In this document: positions 62,290 through 64,000 of the stretch, in pieces
Numbering within the stretch: the stretch's first letter is position 1
How the letters are laid out: each line of letters opens with the position of its first letter
Source of the DNA: Thermoleophilaceae bacterium
Lineage (GTDB): Bacteria; Actinomycetota; Thermoleophilia; Solirubrobacterales; Thermoleophilaceae
Length of the DNA stretch: 64,000 nt
Direction of reading: 5' to 3'
NCBI GenBank assembly: GCA_040901445.1
Contig: JBBDYQ010000009.1
Span: 120,648 to 184,647, forward strand
The notes under the pieces: generated by a model
Seen by the model: only the letters and a program-made list of their open reading frames with translations
What the model was told of the DNA's origin: nothing
The model's database searches: none
Made by a program: the position numbers and the translations under genes

Positions 62290-63888
62290 ATGGCCGACCC
62301 CGTCTCAAACCTGCGCGCCGCCCTCGCCGACGCCGCCGCTGACCTGCGAGGGGCGCCGGTGCAGGACCTGCCCCAGGTCGAGCGCCCGCCCAAGCCGGAC
62401 TTCGGCGACTACTCCACCAACGCCGCCATGCTGCTGGCGCCCGCGATGGGGGAGCCGCCGCGGGCCATCGCCGAGCGCCTGGGCGGCATCGTGGGGGAGC
62501 GCCTCGGCGGCCAGGTGGCCCGCGTCGACGTGGCCGGCCCCGGCTTCCTCAACCTGTTCATGTCCGACGCCTGGTGCCGCGACGCCCTGGGCCACGTGCT
62601 CGCCGCGGGCGGCGCCTACGGCTCGGGAGTGGCCGCCGTGCCGGAGCGGGTGCTGGTGGAGTTCGTGTCGGCCAACCCCACCGGCCCGATCACGGTGGCC
62701 TCCGGCCGCCACGCCGCCTACGGCGACGCGCTGTCACGCGTGCTCGAGCTCGCCGGCCACGACGTGCAGCGCGAGTACTACGTGAACGACGCCGGCACGC
62801 AGGTCCAGCGCTTCGGCGAGTCCATTCGCGCGCGGGCGCGCGGGGAGGAGCCGCCCGAGGACGGCTACCAGGGCGACTACGTCACCGAGCTCGCGCGGCG
62901 GATCGACGGCGCCACCGAGCGCGACCCTGGCGAGCTGGCCCGCGAGGGCATCGCACTCATGCTCGATGAGGCGCGCGCAACGCTCGAGCGCTTCCGCGTG
63001 CACCACGACCGGTTCTTCTCCGAGCACTCGCTGCACGAGGGCGGCGCCATCGACCGGGTCCTGGCCCTGCTGGAGGAGCGCGAGCACGTGTATCCGAGCG
63101 AGGACGCGGTGTGGCTGCGCTCCACCACGTTCGGCGACGACAAGGACCGCGTGCTCATGCGCTCGAACGGCGAGATCACGTACTTCGGCGCCGACATCGC
63201 CTACCACGAGGACAAGATCGAGCGCGGCTACGAGCGCGTGATCGACGTGCTCGGCGCGGACCACCACGGCTACCTCAACCGCGTGCGCGCCGCCTGGCAG
63301 GCGCTCGGCGCCGCCGGCGACACGATCGAGTTCCCGATCATGCAGCTCGTCAACCTCCAGGAGCGCGGCGAGCGCGTGCAGATGTCCAAGCGCGCCGGCA
63401 CGATCGTCACCCTCGACGAGCTGCTCGACGACATCGGCGTGGACGCCGCCCGCTTCTTCCTCCTCCAGCGCAGCAACGACACCACGCTCGACCTCGACCT
63501 GGCGCTCGCGCGCGAGCAGACCGCGGACAACCCGGTCTACTACGTCCAGTACGCGCACGCGCGCATCGCCAGCATCCTGCGCAGGGTGGGCAAGCCGTCC
63601 GACTTCGCCATGGCCCCCGAGCACGAGCTGCACCCGTCCGAGCGCGAGCTGGTCAAGCGGCTGCTGGAGTGGCCGGGCGAGGTTGCGATCGCGGCCGAGC
63701 GCCGCGCCCCGCACCGCCTCACGGTGTACGTGCACGACGCCGCGCAGGACTTCTCGGCCTTCTACCGCGACTGCAAGGTGGCCGGCTCGGAGGCCGAGGC
63801 GTTCCGGCTGTCGCTGTGCGTGGCCGCTCAGCGGGTCATGGCCAAGGGGCTGGAGCTGCTCGGGGTCGAGGCGCCGGATTCGATGTAG
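62290..63888 (+). CDS. argS: Arginyl-tRNA synthetase with altered HIGH motif (532 aa)
   Basis: Class I synthetase charging tRNA-Arg. The region that normally reads HVGH is TVAS (residues 135-138, in NPTGPITVASGRHAAYGD), while KMSKS is VQMSK near 364 followed by RAGTIVTLDELL. The anticodon-binding domain is typical (YVQYAHARIASILRR, FSAFYRDCKV), and an N-terminal Add domain is present. Length is normal. ATG at 62290; GTG at 62281 is close. Essential gene, so the altered motif must work. Confidence 0.95.
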   Translation: MADPVSNLRAALADAAADLRGAPVQDLPQVERPPKPDFGDYSTNAAMLLAPAMGEPPRAIAERLGGIVGERLGGQVARVDVAGPGFLNLFMSDAWCRDALGHVLAAGGAYGSGVAAVPERVLVEFVSANPTGPITVASGRHAAYGDALSRVLELAGHDVQREYYVNDAGTQVQRFGESIRARARGEEPPEDGYQGDYVTELARRIDGATERDPGELAREGIALMLDEARATLERFRVHHDRFFSEHSLHEGGAIDRVLALLEEREHVYPSEDAVWLRSTTFGDDKDRVLMRSNGEITYFGADIAYHEDKIERGYERVIDVLGADHHGYLNRVRAAWQALGAAGDTIEFPIMQLVNLQERGERVQMSKRAGTIVTLDELLDDIGVDAARFFLLQRSNDTTLDLDLALAREQTADNPVYYVQYAHARIASILRRVGKPSDFAMAPEHELHPSERELVKRLLEWPGEVAIAAERRAPHRLTVYVHDAAQDFSAFYRDCKVAGSEAEAFRLSLCVAAQRVMAKGLELLGVEAPDSM

Positions 63889-64000
63889 TCCGGCGCGTGC
63901 GCGTGACGGCAGTCAGCGGCGCCGCAGCGCAGACGCCTTCTTTCACGTGAGGCTGTCGCGCAAAGGTGCCGCGTCGGCGCGTGCCCGGCTCGGGTTGGTC
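63889..64000 (+). other. Downstream gap; possible first 18 codons of a next gene
   Basis: After argS, GTG at 63947 opens a frame (VRLSRKGAASARARLGLV) that runs to the window edge. No ribosome site or -10 box is seen, so this may or may not be coding. Confidence 0.2.

Overview
The window comes from a very GC-rich (by eye about 72%) monoderm bacterium. Actinobacterial housekeeping order (uvrC-rapZ ahead of gap-pgk-tpiA), many GTG starts, frequent GTGA/ATGA start-stop overlaps, leaderless promoters, a SigB/SigF partner-switching set and DUF1360/CsbD stress genes fit an actinomycete, most likely class Thermoleophilia (Solirubrobacterales). That assignment is inference from gene content; there is no rRNA, tRNA or complete mobile element in the window.

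1-8.4 kb: the 3' end of lon, small stress-type membrane proteins, an acetyltransferase, a cupin, an aldehyde dehydrogenase / zinc alcohol dehydrogenase pair, an unusual inverted-repeat island (6381-6612), and a HAD phosphatase / DUF1360 / small membrane protein operon. 8.5-13.7 kb: a general-stress module with a SigB/SigF-type sigma factor, a 988-residue sensor fusing GAF, PAS, SpoIIE phosphatase and RsbW-like kinase domains, a STAS anti-anti-sigma factor and a two-domain RsbW-like anti-sigma factor. Several stress-type genes (1370, 3207, 13671, 16158, 16616) carry GTTT-N15-17-(G/A)GG boxes that this sigma factor could read. 13.7-20.8 kb: an amine oxidase with an unknown partner, csbD and an acidic mini-protein, and a complete sugar ABC importer. 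20.8-33.5 kb: mixed metabolism, including a DnaC-like ATPase, a Baeyer-Villiger monooxygenase, a ParB-domain protein, a nicotinate phosphoribosyltransferase, a second SpoIIE phosphatase, a hydroxyacid dehydrogenase and a phosphodiester glycosidase. 33.5-42.4 kb: lipoprotein, glycosyltransferase, YgjP-type peptidase, ABC exporter, HD protein, enoyl-CoA hydratase, pyrophosphatase and UppP.

42.4-45.5 kb is the most distinctive part: after a tandem-repeat hairpin comes a four-gene, fully overlapping operon of two TadE-like pseudopilins, a CpaE-like ATPase with a broken P-loop, and a membrane-anchored protein fusing a TadG-like N-terminus to a VanY-type carboxypeptidase and a lytic transglycosylase. 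It looks like a small Tad-type assembly with its own peptidoglycan-opening enzyme.

45.5-64 kb: MaoC hydratase, an autoregulated TetR with a secreted partner, then uvrC-rapZ-(VOC protein)-gap-pgk-tpiA-gpmI-tgt-tlpA, a BldC-like regulator, a Ser/Thr kinase with a lipoprotein and a phosphoesterase, an M48 peptidase, DUF3467, rlmH and argS, the last with a non-canonical HIGH motif. Genes are packed tightly: seven convergent pairs overlap at their 3' ends, and no stretch over 300 bases lacks a gene or repeat.
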